A stretch of 64,000 bases of DNA from Erythrophleum ivorense. Its lineage: Eukaryota > Streptophyta > Magnoliopsida > Fabales > Fabaceae. Both the position numbers and the translations under genes were made by a program. Where the stretch lies: contig JAIUCV010000663.1 in assembly GCA_026724425.1 (NCBI GenBank), positions 186,001 to 250,000 on the forward strand. The letters are read 5' to 3'. This document shows positions 48,180-59,854 of this stretch, one piece after another (the stretch's first letter is position 1; each line of letters starts with the position of its first letter). The notes below the pieces were generated by a model. It was given only the letters and a program-made list of their open reading frames with translations. It searched no databases and was not told where the DNA came from.

Positions 48180-48604
48180 GGTGCCTTCTTTTATTCGTGT
48201 CTTTGTGTTAGCTTCGATGTGACTTGGATGATCATGAAGGTTGAGTGCCTCTTGCCCGAGGGTGCTCTCAGGAGTGGGTCCACATGAATGGAGTGCATGT
48301 AGTGTGTGATTTCATGGAAGCTACACCTTCCTTCTCTTTCATTCTTCTAACCACATGTATTTCTCCTTCATGAAATTCCCTAAGTAAAGAAAAAGAAAAA
48401 GAAATAAAAATCAAAGCCCATGAAATGAAATCATCATCTAGAAAATAAAATAATTAAAATGCCTAATTTATTCAACAAAATTCTAAAAGATGGGATTTTA
48501 TTTCCTAAACTAAATAATATTTAATTAAAGCTCAAAGTGTCATCAATTCATGAATAAAAGTCCAGAATTAATGGATAAAAATATAAAAAATATGTGAACT
48601 ATCA
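48180..48604 (-). mobile_element. Athila-like 3' LTR, piece 1 (LTR start)
   Basis: Minus strand TGATAGTTCACAT at 48604 opens the LTR. The following 250 bases closely match 10320-10553 of the D element. It continues after the A element at 19813. The ggttt duplicate at 48175-48179 precedes it. Confidence 0.82.
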
Positions 48605-48902
48605 AATTTCCCTATACTTGGACTTTGGCACTCCTGGGCAAAAGAAACCAAAACTCCAAAAAAAGGCTAATGGAAATACAAAAAAAAAGGGAAATGTGTA
48701 GGCCACTAAGCACAAGGAAAATCATAGCAAATCAATATCTCAACTCTCCAAATCATATCACTTGTATCAATGCAACAAGTACCATGCAATATACTTAACA
48801 AAAATGAAATGTAATGATAGTCCCTCACATGGATTAGTATTTGCCACTCTCCTCTCTAGTGTTTAGGTTTAAGTGTTCACTCTCAAGTTCCAACCTATCT
48901 AC

Positions 48903-50543
48903 CGTTGGGGATTCTAGGACATGCAGCGAAAAATTAAAATTTATAAACCCCGAATCCCTTCCCATAGATCCATCGATGTCATTTAAATTAAATAGATCTA
49001 GAAATATTTACCTTTGTTACGTGATACTTCTTTCACCGTCAAATCTCAGAAACTGATCTTCAGATTTGTTCCCTCTACCGGTATCCACACGAACGATTGC
49101 TTAACTCGAACAGCGTGCTAGTGCCTCTGACTAAAGTCCGTACATGTTCTTGGTAGAGAAGACACTCTTCTCCTTCTCTCTCTAGGCATCTGTACAGTGT
49201 ATGTACATTGTCTGTATGCTTTCTCTATCTAGGGTTTTTCTTTTCTCTCATAGAGTAGTGTTTTCTCTGTGTTGTTCTAGGAAACCTTAGCCTCCTTTTT
49301 TCAATAGAGGTATCTCATTAGGGTTTTAGATATATTTGATTAATTTAAAATACATTATTTTAAATCAAATCAAAGCTTAATTAAAATAAATTAGTTTAAA
49401 TTTAAGCCTATCTAATAGATTAAATTCAACCAATTATTTAATCTAAATATAGAACTAAATTTAAATTTAATTTATCTCATAAATTAAATTTAAATTATCA
49501 TATTAGTCTAAATTAAATCTATCATGTAGACTTAAATTTAAAACTAATTTATTTAAATTAATTAAAGGATATATATATTTCGAACATATGAATATAAATA
49601 TATATATTTATAAAATTCTTTCACTATAGATTGACGTGACATTCATTGAATCTAAATGCAATTTCAAATTCAATGAATTTGAACATTCTAGCTCGAGTTA
49701 ACTCATTCTTATGTGCGACCTTATAGGCCCATATGACATTGGCAGTGGGCTAATGATACTATTTGTCCCACAAGTTACAAGCGCCCTTTACCAAGATATT
49801 GTGATTACCCAAATCATATAAGAATCGGTAATCCGATACAACTTATCATATTACCCTATCACATCCCTTTTGTGACAAAATATCTAGATCAAGTATGGGG
49901 CATGGAAACGTCATCCTCATCTTACTTCGATCGTTGCTTTCTCGATCTATGTGTAGACTGACAGTACAAATGGAAACCCTTCTATTTGAGCACTATCATG
50001 CATGTCTTAATCTCACTCATCGAGGAGCCCAAAGATATCTCTCCATTAATTAGAGGGACAAATTCTATCTTGGCCACTCATCTTCTTCTACATAAATTCT
50101 ACTATATCCGATCATAGCCTTTATGATCACGCAGTTAAAGATGACTTTTGACTATGCCAAAACATAGTGTTCCTCATGTTGGAAACTATGGTGATCTAAA
50201 GTCTAAGGGCTCAGTGACACGATTATATATGAGATACAATTATGACTTAATCCATGTAACTATCTTATGATAGGTCGATCCAGCATCTTGTTCCCTAATA
50301 AGTGCCTATGATTTTGATTTGTATCTATATACATGATTAACACATAATCATCAATCAAAATTATACTAGTCTTAGTTCAATGATGATCGACTAAGAATAT
50401 TTAGGATAATCAATATGATTTATCCAAGGATATTATTATATAGAACATGCAAACAATATAATAATGTAATAAAAAAACTCTTATTTCTTAATAAAGTATA
50501 ATGTTTGCAATATAATGATTGGCCTAGGACACAATCTCTAACA
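48903..50543. mobile_element. Copia-like solo LTR, TSD tctac
   Basis: A 1641-bp unit from CGTTGGGGATT (TGTTGGGG with the first base changed) to ...ATCTCTAACA, with exact tctac at 48898-48902 and 50544-50548. Edges of this form (TGTTAG / TAACA) are usual in Ty1/copia. The minus strand looks the more likely sense: it starts TGTTAGAGATTG and has TATA-rich sequence near 49600. About 49330-49620 is very AT-rich with repeated aaatttaaatt words. It differs in base pattern from all other families here and is the only copy. Confidence 0.82.
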
Positions 50544-50548
50544 TCTAC

Positions 50549-51428
50549 TCTACTACCATGTACTTGGCTATTATCTACATCTCCACCACTCAAAATCAAA
50601 TGCCAATATATAAATCATAAAGTCTTTATTATCGTTGTAATGTAGGCCAAGGTAAGAAACAAGTGGTAAGCAAAAGAATGAGAATAATTCAAGAAGCAAA
50701 GTGGATACTTAAAAATCATCAAGAGCATCAAGAAAGGATGAAGGGTGGAAAGTGCATTTCAAGACCTTCTTTACTACAAACAAGTATATACACTAAGATA
50801 ACAAAAGTAACTCTTCTTTCTTTCTTTCCTTTTTCTCATTTCATTCATTCTTTTTTTTTTATTACTTTCTTTTTTTTCTATATAATTTCTATTTTCTTTC
50901 TTCAAACTTTTTGTTTTTATTTTTGTTTACTATGTATATTTCCAAAAAGAACAAACAAATAGCCTAAAAATTGATGTGAAAATGCACCTCCACCCAATAA
51001 GATGAAATGCTCTTAATAATTAAAAGTATCCTAATTAAGGTAGGAAGAATATTTGTTTGCTTTTAATGGCTAAAAGGGTAAAAAGAAAACACACAAGGCT
51101 CGAAAGGGTAAAATAAATGGTAAAACATATAAGGGATGGTTCTTTGGCTCTAGCTAAAACAAAACAAAACAATAATGAATACCTTAATCATTTTCATGCA
51201 TGGCAAGTGAACAAATGTGGCCTTGAATAAGATTTAAGCCATGTTCTAGAGTAAATTGACCATCATATGAATATCAATAGGCACAAAATCTCACAAAGTA
51301 AATTGACCATCATCAAAGTTCATTAGAGCTAAGCTAATTGCCACTTAACTTCCATTCTCAACACAAGATCAATTTCCTATCAAATTGAGACATATCAAAG
51401 CTATGATCACCTCATTACTAGCAACTTA
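50549..51428 (-). other. Athila 3' non-coding region, part
   Basis: Between two insertions, about 880 bases. It holds a long pyrimidine-rich stretch at about 50815-50935 (purine-rich on the element's own strand) and otherwise nothing recognisable. The plus frame at 50663-50962 ends in that low-complexity stretch and is not credible as a gene. Confidence 0.5.
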
Positions 51429-54315
51429 TGTAATACCCCAAAAAATTAATTTAGGTGTTAATTATGGATTAGATTAATTAGAAATAATTAATATGGAATA
51501 ATTGGGTAAGTTAAGTAAATGAAAATTTTGGAAAGATAAATTATTAATACGGGTTTGAGATTTAATTAGGAGAGAAATTTCATCTAGGCCTAAATTAATG
51601 TAGAAGATCATGATGAGAGGCTAATGGGAGCCCAATAAGCTAGGTGCATGCCCAATATAATTCAATGCGATAGAAGCCCAAGATCCACCTTGTATAGACT
51701 CTTATAATTGGCCCAATAACCTTTGTGCAGACCCAAAACCTTTGAACTCTTAAAACTTGTTTTAACCCAATGGAATTTCTACAGCCCAATGCATAAGAGT
51801 TGGCCCAACAAAGCTAAAATCTGAAGCCCAAATGGAGTTGGACCTTGGAGCAACCCATGACCATATTTGACCCAACTAAAACCCTAATGCTTCATCCCCT
51901 TCCCCATTTGTTGAAACACAAACACCCATCTCAAAATTCGGAGGTCCAAAGGAGGCTCTACGGTTCTTGGCATATTTCTACATTTTTCCACTTCTAGAGT
52001 AAGATTTAACTAAGGTAATAGTTATATAACTTAATCCTCTCATCTTTCTCTTCATTTTGGTCTGATTAGTTTTTCATTTGGAGTATTTTCACTATACCCA
52101 AAATCTGAAATGTGGTTGTTTGGGATTTTCTTGGTGAAATTCGTAGGTTGAGGCTAGGGCTGACATTAGGTGAGTATAAATCCTTCATTTTGATGCTTTC
52201 TTTGCTAGTTTGAGACCCCCATAGCTAATTTATAATATGGGTATTAATTTTATACGAATTTGCTTAGGATTTTAAGTGAAATATTGAGGTTTCTGGTAGA
52301 TGACACTTCAATCCAAATTTAGGATTTGTGGTGGCTGGGTAAGTGTTCCCTAAGTAGTCATTAGCATTTTAAATTCTTTGGACACTTGTTGCAACTGTTA
52401 ATGATGAATTAAAGTAGTAATTTTCTGATGCTATGATTTTAGGGAGATTTTTGTACCATTGGTGGCTGTTGCAATTGTCTACAAGTAAGGTAACTGGATT
52501 CATATTAATTCCATGCATATATCTATTTTAATTTCATATTTGTTGTACATGAATGATTTGAAATGTGGAATGAATTGGTTAGCTATCTATTGTATTGTGT
52601 TGGACCTTGTGAGTCCATGGTGGAGCTATGGTACGGCTACCACCCTTGCATGTGCTTCAATCGGGCACCGGGTTATGATCAAACCGCAGATGAACTGAGC
52701 CCTGGTTGTGCTCAAAGGGGAATAGGTGCCGTGGACGGGCCTTTCCTAATGTTATTGGCCTTTAACATGTGAAAATATAATTGCTAGTATGGGATAGTGA
52801 TCATGATAGCCTAATTGTTTTATTTACTAATATGACTGGTGTTCTTCTGATGCTTATGTGAAATTATGCATGTATGCTAATTAAACTGGATTATATGATG
52901 GAATTGTCTTGGTTACTGAGATTCGCATCTCACCCCGTTTTATGGGATTAATATTTTAGGCGAAGGTTTTTCGGATAAGGATAAGGGGAAGCAAGTGGAT
53001 GAAAATCCATAAGCTCCAACATGTGGGGAGAAGGCTGCACATAGGCTGACTTATTTAGTATAGATGCTAAATTTTGTATTCCTTATTGTATAGCATCATC
53101 ATTTATTCATGTTGCCAAGTGTAGGCTCTTATATTTTGATTACCTTGGATGTATTCATTGAGGAGTTAGACCTCATTTTAGCTTGATATCGGATGTATGA
53201 ACCCATAACACTTGACGTATGAATTTTGTTGAATTTATGGTATGGTATACTGTTAGAAATATAATTATATGATGTATTAGATTTAATATGAACCATTGAT
53301 GTATGAAACCTTTGACAGAATATATATCAAATTTTAATTTCCAATAGTGCATGAATTCTTGTTGCTATTATTCTATGGACTTGCCGGTATGGATAGTTGG
53401 AGGAGTGAAAATTTACATTTAAGTTTTGAGTTAGTAATGGTAGAATAGCTGGGTGTATAGGGTAGATAAATACCATTAGAGTCATATAAAATGAGTGGGA
53501 GTGGTCCTCGGGTAGTCCCAAGATGAGAATTGGAGTGTAAGGGACAAAATTTGGGAGATGTAGTTATAGGAGGAAGTCACACCATAGCTAAGAAGGCTCC
53601 GTTGCAGCCAAATGAGTGACAGAGGTGAGGGGCGCCGTGGCATGAGTAATCCCACCACGGCGCAAGCGAATAAGAATTCTCTTGGAGAGTAATAGTGGCG
53701 AGGAATGACGTGGCTTAAGGAATCTCGTCGCGGCGCAGAGTGAAAAAAAATCTCCCAGGAGGGTAACAGAATGAAACCTCACCGCGATGCTAGTCGAGGG
53801 AACAAAGTTAGGAGTGTACAATAGCGAATCTCACTACGGCGCAAGGGTGTTCCGCCGAGGCAAGGATTGTGGGATCTGGAATAGTAGCTCTAAGAGGCAT
53901 TTTCGCCGCAGTGCCGCTGTGAAATTTGTGAAAAATTGCCCAACGATTCCAGTACTTAACTTAGCCTCAGCGCAAGTGGTTTGGGCCGCGACGTAAGACC
54001 CCAAACTCCTACCTTTAACCTAGAAACCCTAGTTTCTTCAATGGTAATACTAGGAAATGGTATAAGAATACTTGTAGGAGGTTTTTGTGTGTTGAAACTG
54101 ATGAATGGATGAATCGTAAACCCCTTATGGTAGTATAATTTCCCTTATGCATTTTTGTTTTGTTTGTAGTTGTTTAGTGATGACCTTAACATCAAGGTTC
54201 AAATTTTCCTATATTTTCATAACGTAATAAATTGTAACGACTCCAAACCTTGATCATTAATTATTAATTGCATATTTAACTATAATTACCATGTTTAGAA
54301 GGTAGGGTCGTCACA
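51429..54315 (+). mobile_element. Family A solo LTR (A-6), TSD actta
   Basis: A 2887-bp LTR from TGTAATACCCC to ...GGTCGTCACA, with exact actta at 51424-51428 and 54316-54320. Core at about 52600-52770. Its array (53590-53990) differs from A-3: units are CGCCGTGGC and CCACGGCGC, with centres near 53635 and 53655 and again 53708 and 53728 (20 bases apart). Confidence 0.93.
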
Positions 54316-54540
54316 ACTTACACAAAAGCAAAAGTATTTTTTTAAAACACAACAAACAACACAAGAACAGAGTAACAAAAAGACTAAAGATCAACTAATC
54401 AAAAATGTTATTTGAATTCTCCCCCTCACACTTAAATATTGCATTGTCCTTAATGCTAGCATAAGATCCAATCCAAAAGATAGACAAAACAATATAAAAG
54501 GTGAAGAGTAAAGTGTACAACTGAGTAATCAAGGCAGATC

Positions 54541-54900
54541 TTAAAGTTGGAGCTCCTCATAAAAGTGCTTGAGCCTATGTCCATTGACTTTGAATTTCCC
54601 TCCAGTAGCTTCATCCAATAGATCCACTACACCAAAAGGAAAAACATGAGAAACAATATAAGGACCTTCCCATTTAGAATGAAGCTTATCTAGCATAAGC
54701 TTTAAGCAGGATTTATAAAGCAAAACTTTTTCTTTAACCACAAACTCCTTTCTTGCAATTATCTTATCATGGAAAACCTTTGTCTTTTCTTTATAAGTCA
54801 TTGCATTATCATAAGCTTCCAAATGGATATCTTCAAGCTCTTGGAGTTGAAATTTTCTATAAGACCCTACTCCATTTAAATCCAAACTGCATTTCTTCAT
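54541..54900 (-). pseudogene. Integrase C-terminal part, Athila-like
   Basis: A 119-codon frame. The motif order KVLLYKSCLKLM...KLHSKWEGPYIV...G..DL.D...G..FKVNGHRLKHFYE matches the chromatin-distal C-terminal region of Athila integrases, which ends in NGHRLKH-. The upstream core lies in other frames, so this is a fragment and not an independent gene. The usual R/F residues of the KVLLFNSRLKLF motif are altered (YKSCLKLM). Confidence 0.9.
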
Positions 54901-54959
54901 GGCCTAATAAGTTTTATGCTTCACTTCCACTAATAAGTGACAAGCTTTTCTAAATACTA

Positions 54960-55660
54960 GTCGATAGGGTGACATGCCAATAGGAGTCTTGTAGGCAGTT
55001 GTATGAGCCTAAAGTGCATCATCTAGCCTTTTGCTCTAATCTTTCCTATTCAATTGCACTATCTTTTCCAAAATTTTCTTCATCTCCCAGTTAAAAATAT
55101 CTGCTTGGCAATTTGTTTGAGGGTGATATGGAGTAGCTACTTTATGCACAACATCATACTTGCTAAGCAAGCTTTGCATACTCTAGTTGCAAAAGTGAGT
55201 GCCCTTGTCACTAATAATGGCCCTAGGAATACCAAACTTGTAAAAAATATGAGAGTGAACAAATTCTACAACCATAGAAGAATCATTAGTACTAATGGGC
55301 TTTGCTTCCACCCACTTCAAAACATAATCAACAACCAATAAAATATACACAAAGCCAAAAGAAATAGGAAAAGGTCCTATAAAATCAATGCCCCAAATAT
55401 CAAAGATTTCATAAAATAGAATGGGATGCTATGGCATTTCATTTCTCCTAGATATACTCCTTGTTTGTTGACACCTAACACATCTTTTGCAAAAATTATA
55501 GGTATCACAAAACAATGTAGGCCAATATAATCCATTATTTGGAACCTTCTTAGCTGTTTGTTTTGGACTGAAGTGACCTCCACATGCAACTGTGTGACAA
55601 AATTTCAAGATAGAATCAAACTCTATATCAGGCACACAATGTCTAATCACTTGGTCACTA
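54960..55660 (-). pseudogene. Integrase zinc-binding and catalytic core, decayed
   Basis: Starts with VIRHCVPD; the HHCC zinc-binding residues are all kept (CHTVACGGHF, then KRCVRCQQ). The core follows after a stop near 55430: WGIDFIGPF (first Asp), ISDKGTHF (second Asp), then TPYHPQTNCQADIF, where the third acidic residue is Asp instead of the Glu of the DDE triad (near 55105). Other family words such as DDALWAHTTAYKTPIG-like sequence follow around 55010. Several stops and changes make it inactive. It would have joined element cDNA to the chromosome in the nucleus. Confidence 0.92.
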
Positions 55661-55933
55661 CGTAGTTTCTATAAGTATGGATCATCCCAAATATAATATC
55701 TAGCTTCACACCTAAACTTATTCAATTAATGTTTATTCAAATCAATAGGCAATTCATAAATAACTAGATAATTCATGAAGTTTGCATACCATAGATAGAC
55801 GATATGCATAGCATACAAATACTCATCAAGAAAGTAATCATCAACAAGTAAAGAATCTACCTTTAGAGCCTCAATTTGGCTCAAATGGTCTACCACCAAG
55901 TTCTTTGCTCTACTTTTATCCCGGATATTAATA
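55661..55933 (-). pseudogene. RNase H to integrase linker, decayed
   Basis: The frame reads FDINIRDKSRAKNLVVDHLS, then ...LWYANFMNYLV, the usual link in Athila pol. It is one frame off from the RNase H frame, so a small insertion or deletion lies near 55950. At least two in-frame stops (near 55735 and 55680) interrupt it. Confidence 0.8.
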
Positions 55934-56266
55934 TCAAACTTGTATCCATCTAATCAATCTTGACTTCACATCAGGCTTCTTCAGCAAGTACTTTAAGGCT
56001 GCATGATCAATGAAAACAATTACTTTAGTATCAAGCAAATAAGATATGAATTTATTCAAAGCAAAAATAATAGCAAGAAATTCTTTTTCTGTGGTGGTAT
56101 AATTTGTTTGGGCCCCATCCAAAGTCCTAGATGCATAAGCTATCACATGAGATTTTTTATTCACTCTCTGGCTCAAAACTTCACCTATAGCATAATTAGA
56201 AGTATCATATAAGAGTTTAAATGGAAGATTCCAATCAAGGGGCTGAATAATAGGTGGGGAAGTCAA
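55934..56266 (-). pseudogene. RNase H domain, Athila-like
   Basis: A 110-codon open frame with the Ty3/gypsy RNase H order: LLYDTSNYAIGEVLSQ (first Asp), HVIAYASRTLDGAQ, NYTTTEKEFLAIIFALNKF (Glu), VIVFIDHAALKYLLKK (second Asp). The catalytic acids are present. It is the best-kept part of this pol, but it is cut from RT by stops and from integrase by a frameshift, so it is a pseudogene piece. The role would be removal of RNA from the RNA-DNA hybrid during reverse transcription. Confidence 0.93.
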
Positions 56267-57435
56267 TCTTTTCTTAAGCTTATCAAAGGCTGCTTTACAT
56301 GTATCATTAAAATGAAATTTAACATGTCTCTATAATAGCTTAGATAATGGCAAAGTAATCTTACTAAAATCTTATATGAATCTCCTATAAAAACCTATAT
56401 GACTTAGGAAAGACTTAACCTCCTGAACACATGTTGGATATGGTAAAGAAGTGACAACATCTATCTTAGCCTTATTAACCTCTATGCCCTATTTAGATAC
56501 AACATGACCCAATACAATGCCTTTTTGAATCATAAAATGATACTTTTCAAAATCAAGTACAAGGTTCTTCTCTATACATTACTCTAAAACTTTATCAAGA
56601 TTAGACAAGTAATCAGCAAAAGAGTTTCCATATATAATAAAATCATCCATAAAAATTTCTATATAATTTTTTTAAAAATCACTAAAAATGGAAATCATGC
56701 ACTTTTGGAAAGTTCTAGGGGAATTACAAGGATAAAAAGGCATTCTTCTATAAGTAAATGTTCCAAATGGGCAAGTAAATGTTGCCTTTTCTTGATCCTC
56801 TAGGGCTATGCATATCTGGAAATAAACTGAAAGTCCATCAAGAAAACAATAGTGAGACTTCTTATCTAGACGCTTAAGCATCTGATCAATAAAAGGGAGG
56901 AGGTAATGATCTTTTCTAAATTAAGCCACCTATAATCAATGCAAATCCTCCAGCTATTTTGCATATGGGTGGGTACTAACTCATTCTTTTCATTTTAGAC
57001 CACTATAATCCCTGACTTTTTAAGAACACCTGCATAGGACTAACCCACTGATTATCAAAAATAAGATATATAATATTAGCAGACAAAAGTTTAGATACTT
57101 CCTTTTTAACCACATCTAGAATAAGTGGGTTTATTCTCCTTTGAGGTTGCCTCACTGGTTTTACTCCATCCTTCAACAAAATTCAATGCATATATGTATC
57201 TAGGCTAATGCTAGGTATATCTGCCAAGGTTCACCCTATTGCTTACCTTCTCTTCCTCATGACTTTTAAAAGTCTCATCTCCTCATCTTAAGTAATATCA
57301 CTTTTACTATAATAGGAAGCTTGTCTCCTTCTTCAAAGTAAGCATATTTTAATGTATCAGGGAGTGATTTAAGCTTTAAAGTAGGAGCTTACTCAATTAA
57401 AGGTATGTGTGGCTTAATCTCAATTTCTTCTATGC
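56267..57435 (-). pseudogene. Reverse transcriptase, Athila-like, decayed
   Basis: Reading right to left: an N-terminal KPLPDHLKYAY-like segment (about 57380), DGVKPVRQPQRRINPLI and DVVKKEVSKLL (about 57150), CIDYRWLN, then FQICIALEDQEKATFTCPFG with TYRRMPF (open frame 56672-56881), and the catalytic FMDD at 56642-56653 followed by KYHFMIQKGIVLGHVVSK and GFYRRFI. At least two frameshifts lie before FMDD, and four stops after it (near 56590-56320). FMDD replaces the commoner Y/VxDD but is usual in Athila. Without protease and gag upstream, this is the broken 3' half of a Gag-Pol gene. Confidence 0.93.
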
Positions 57436-57599
57436 CAAATACTTGCTCAGGCAACTTACAAGCAGAAATACATAATTGAGTAATTAACACATGCATCATT
57501 TTACATTTGCTCATGGTCTTACATCTAAAAAATAACATGTACAAGTTTACTTTTCCATTCAACTACAATTAGAAATACATAATTAACACAATATGACAT

Positions 57600-59842
57600 A
57601 TTAAGCTCCCTGGCTTACATTCCTTTCATCTTGAGTGCCACCTAGACATTTTAAGATGGAAGAGGAAAGGGGAATGAGATTCATGGAATCTCAATAGCTC
57701 ACACACACATTCATGACATATACACACCAAGGCACAAGTATAGGAAGTGATACAACCATAAAGTATGCAAAGACACAATTCTATGCCACCCATTTACATT
57801 CAATTCAAGAACATGCTCTTGGGACTTTTGGTTTTGCCTCATCCCATTTCTAGGATTTTTGGATTTGCCTTACCCTTGGGCTAGGGACTTTTGACTTGGC
57901 CTCATCCATCCAAGAGACTTTTGGCCTTGTCTCACCTATGCCTTGAGACTTTTGGCATCTCCTTACCCATATTTAAGGACTTTTGGCATCACCTTACTCT
58001 TATGAGCCATTTCCATAATCAATAGTATTCAAGAGAACACATTAGTACCAATGCAATATCAAGACATCAAGTGACATGTTTTCCATTCACAAGAGCACAC
58101 ACTAGCACACAATGACATATATATGCAACCAAGAATGCAAGAGAATGAGGTGGAGAGTTACCTTGATTTTATGTAAGCACTTCTTTGCTTTACTCCTTCC
58201 TTTTTTTGGTTTCATAAGAGTACTTAGGTGGATTGGAATTCTCTTGGCCTAAGCATCATAAATAGCACACAATTACACTCTTGAAGCAAGACAAGACACT
58301 GAATTCATTCTTAAAACATACTTAATTCTACAAGTGCATATTGGTTCTATAATTAGCCTATTGATGAAACCTTCACATTTTGAGTTCTAGGCTCCATTCT
58401 CTTCTAGTTTCTATGCCTCTTGCCATCACTTAAAGTCATTGGAGCCATCACATATTCATTTATACAAGCTTACATATAAGTTGCTTCATAAGGCACCATT
58501 ATGGACACCATTGTCCCATCTTCCAATCTATGGCTGCTAAATTTTTTCCAATGGTTTCTCCCATCTTCTAATATCATATGAAGTCCTAAACTAAGGTTAG
58601 AACAAATTAAAATACTTTCTAACCCATTGAACCTAACTTGCCAAGACATAGAGGAGGAAGGAGGTTCATGGACTTTGTGGTTTTTCCTTGATGGGAGAGC
58701 CACTTGGGAGGCTTCTTAGAGGTCTTAGAGATTCAATGGAACACTCACATATGCAAGAAAATTCAAAGACTAAATCAAATTTCACTAAGTCTTCAAGTGT
58801 TCTACACTTTTCTAACTTGAATTCTATGGATTTTTTTTTTGCAATTTCTTGCCATATTCTACTTTTCCATGGTCTAAAACCCTAGTTCGTTCCTTGTTCT
58901 TAGATAGAACTCCCTCCCCTCTCATGGTTCTAGTTTGGCTAAAAATGCACCAAGAGAACAGCAAGAGAAGGAAACAACAAAAGGCAAAAGTTACCTTGGA
59001 TTCAAGCTTGCTTTCAAGAGCTTTTCTTCTTAGTTTGCTTCTCCTCAAGGAATTTGAATTGCCCTCCCTTTTTCTGGACCAAAAATAGAACCATTCCATT
59101 CAAGAAAACCATAAAAAGAGAGGAGGAAAGGAGGGGAACAAAGTTGGAAGAGGAAGAAGTATGAAATTCTTAGATTTTTCCTAACTTTCTTGGCTTTTCT
59201 CCCTCCAAAATTCCCTTCCTCTTATACACCCAAACTATAGCTCTTCTTCTTTGAATATGGACAAAATCAAGTTGGTCTAAAGAAAATAGAAGAAGGGGGC
59301 GTGACTTATGTAAAAAGTTCAAGAAGCTAGCTTCTTTCAAAAATTCTAATTTCATCTTTTCATAATGGCAATTTCATTCTAGCTTTGTTTTAGCTCTTTT
59401 TTTAGAAGTGTCTTTTCCATTATAAAATTGAGGCCCAATTTAGTAAAATTCTTTTGGAATCACTCAATTTGGAGCTAAAACCTTCCCGAATGAATCTGTC
59501 AAAGTTCGGGTTCACCTTCGGTGGAAAACATACACCGGAGGGACTTTAATTGTCTCGAGGCTTCCCATGGTTTCCTCTGAGTTATCCTATGCAACTCAAA
59601 ATTTTCATTTAAAAAGTTATCCTGAGTTTTTCCAAAAATTGCACATATTTATGAAAATGCCACTACGTTTCATCAATTTTTGTAACAATTTTACTTTATC
59701 GGCCTAGCTTTGTTTTTCTCTCTATCTGAGCCTAAGATTATTATCTTTAGGAGCCTAGGACACCATCCAAATTTCTAGGACATTATCTAGCTCATTTCAT
59801 CGTTTTATGGAATTTATCATTCGTTACAGAACTCATCTTACA
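57600..59842 (-). mobile_element. Family B LTR, 3'-truncated (B-3)
   Basis: It follows B-1 from the tagctcc...ccacctag segment (57600) through the gagattcatggaatctcaatagctc segment (57675) to an LTR start CTTACA at 59842 (TGTAAGATGAG on the minus strand). The last about 1.4 kb of the LTR is missing on the left, where it meets Athila sequence. The exact junction is between 57440 and 57600. Confidence 0.7.
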
Positions 59843-59854
59843 AACCAAGGTGTA

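Larger units (their letters stand above)
48605..57500 (-). mobile_element. Athila-like Ty3/gypsy internal region, 5'-truncated
   Basis: Minus-strand order: part of RT, RNase H, integrase (57435-54541), then about 1.9 kb of non-coding 3' region (once insertions are removed), a purine-rich end (AGTATAGGGAAATT) and the LTR start at 48604. Gag, protease and the first part of the element are gone; B-type sequence replaces them between 57440 and 57600. Two insertions lie in the 3' region: a copia-like solo LTR and family A copy A-6. The minus strand just after integrase shows the TTTAAGTGTGAGGGGGAG signature (about 54418-54435) typical of Athila/Tat elements. I see no env-like frame. Confidence 0.85.

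Noticed and set aside
50663..50962. 99-codon plus-strand frame as a small membrane protein
   Set aside because: Its hydrophobic end is the translation of a T/C-rich low-complexity tract in Athila 3' non-coding sequence.
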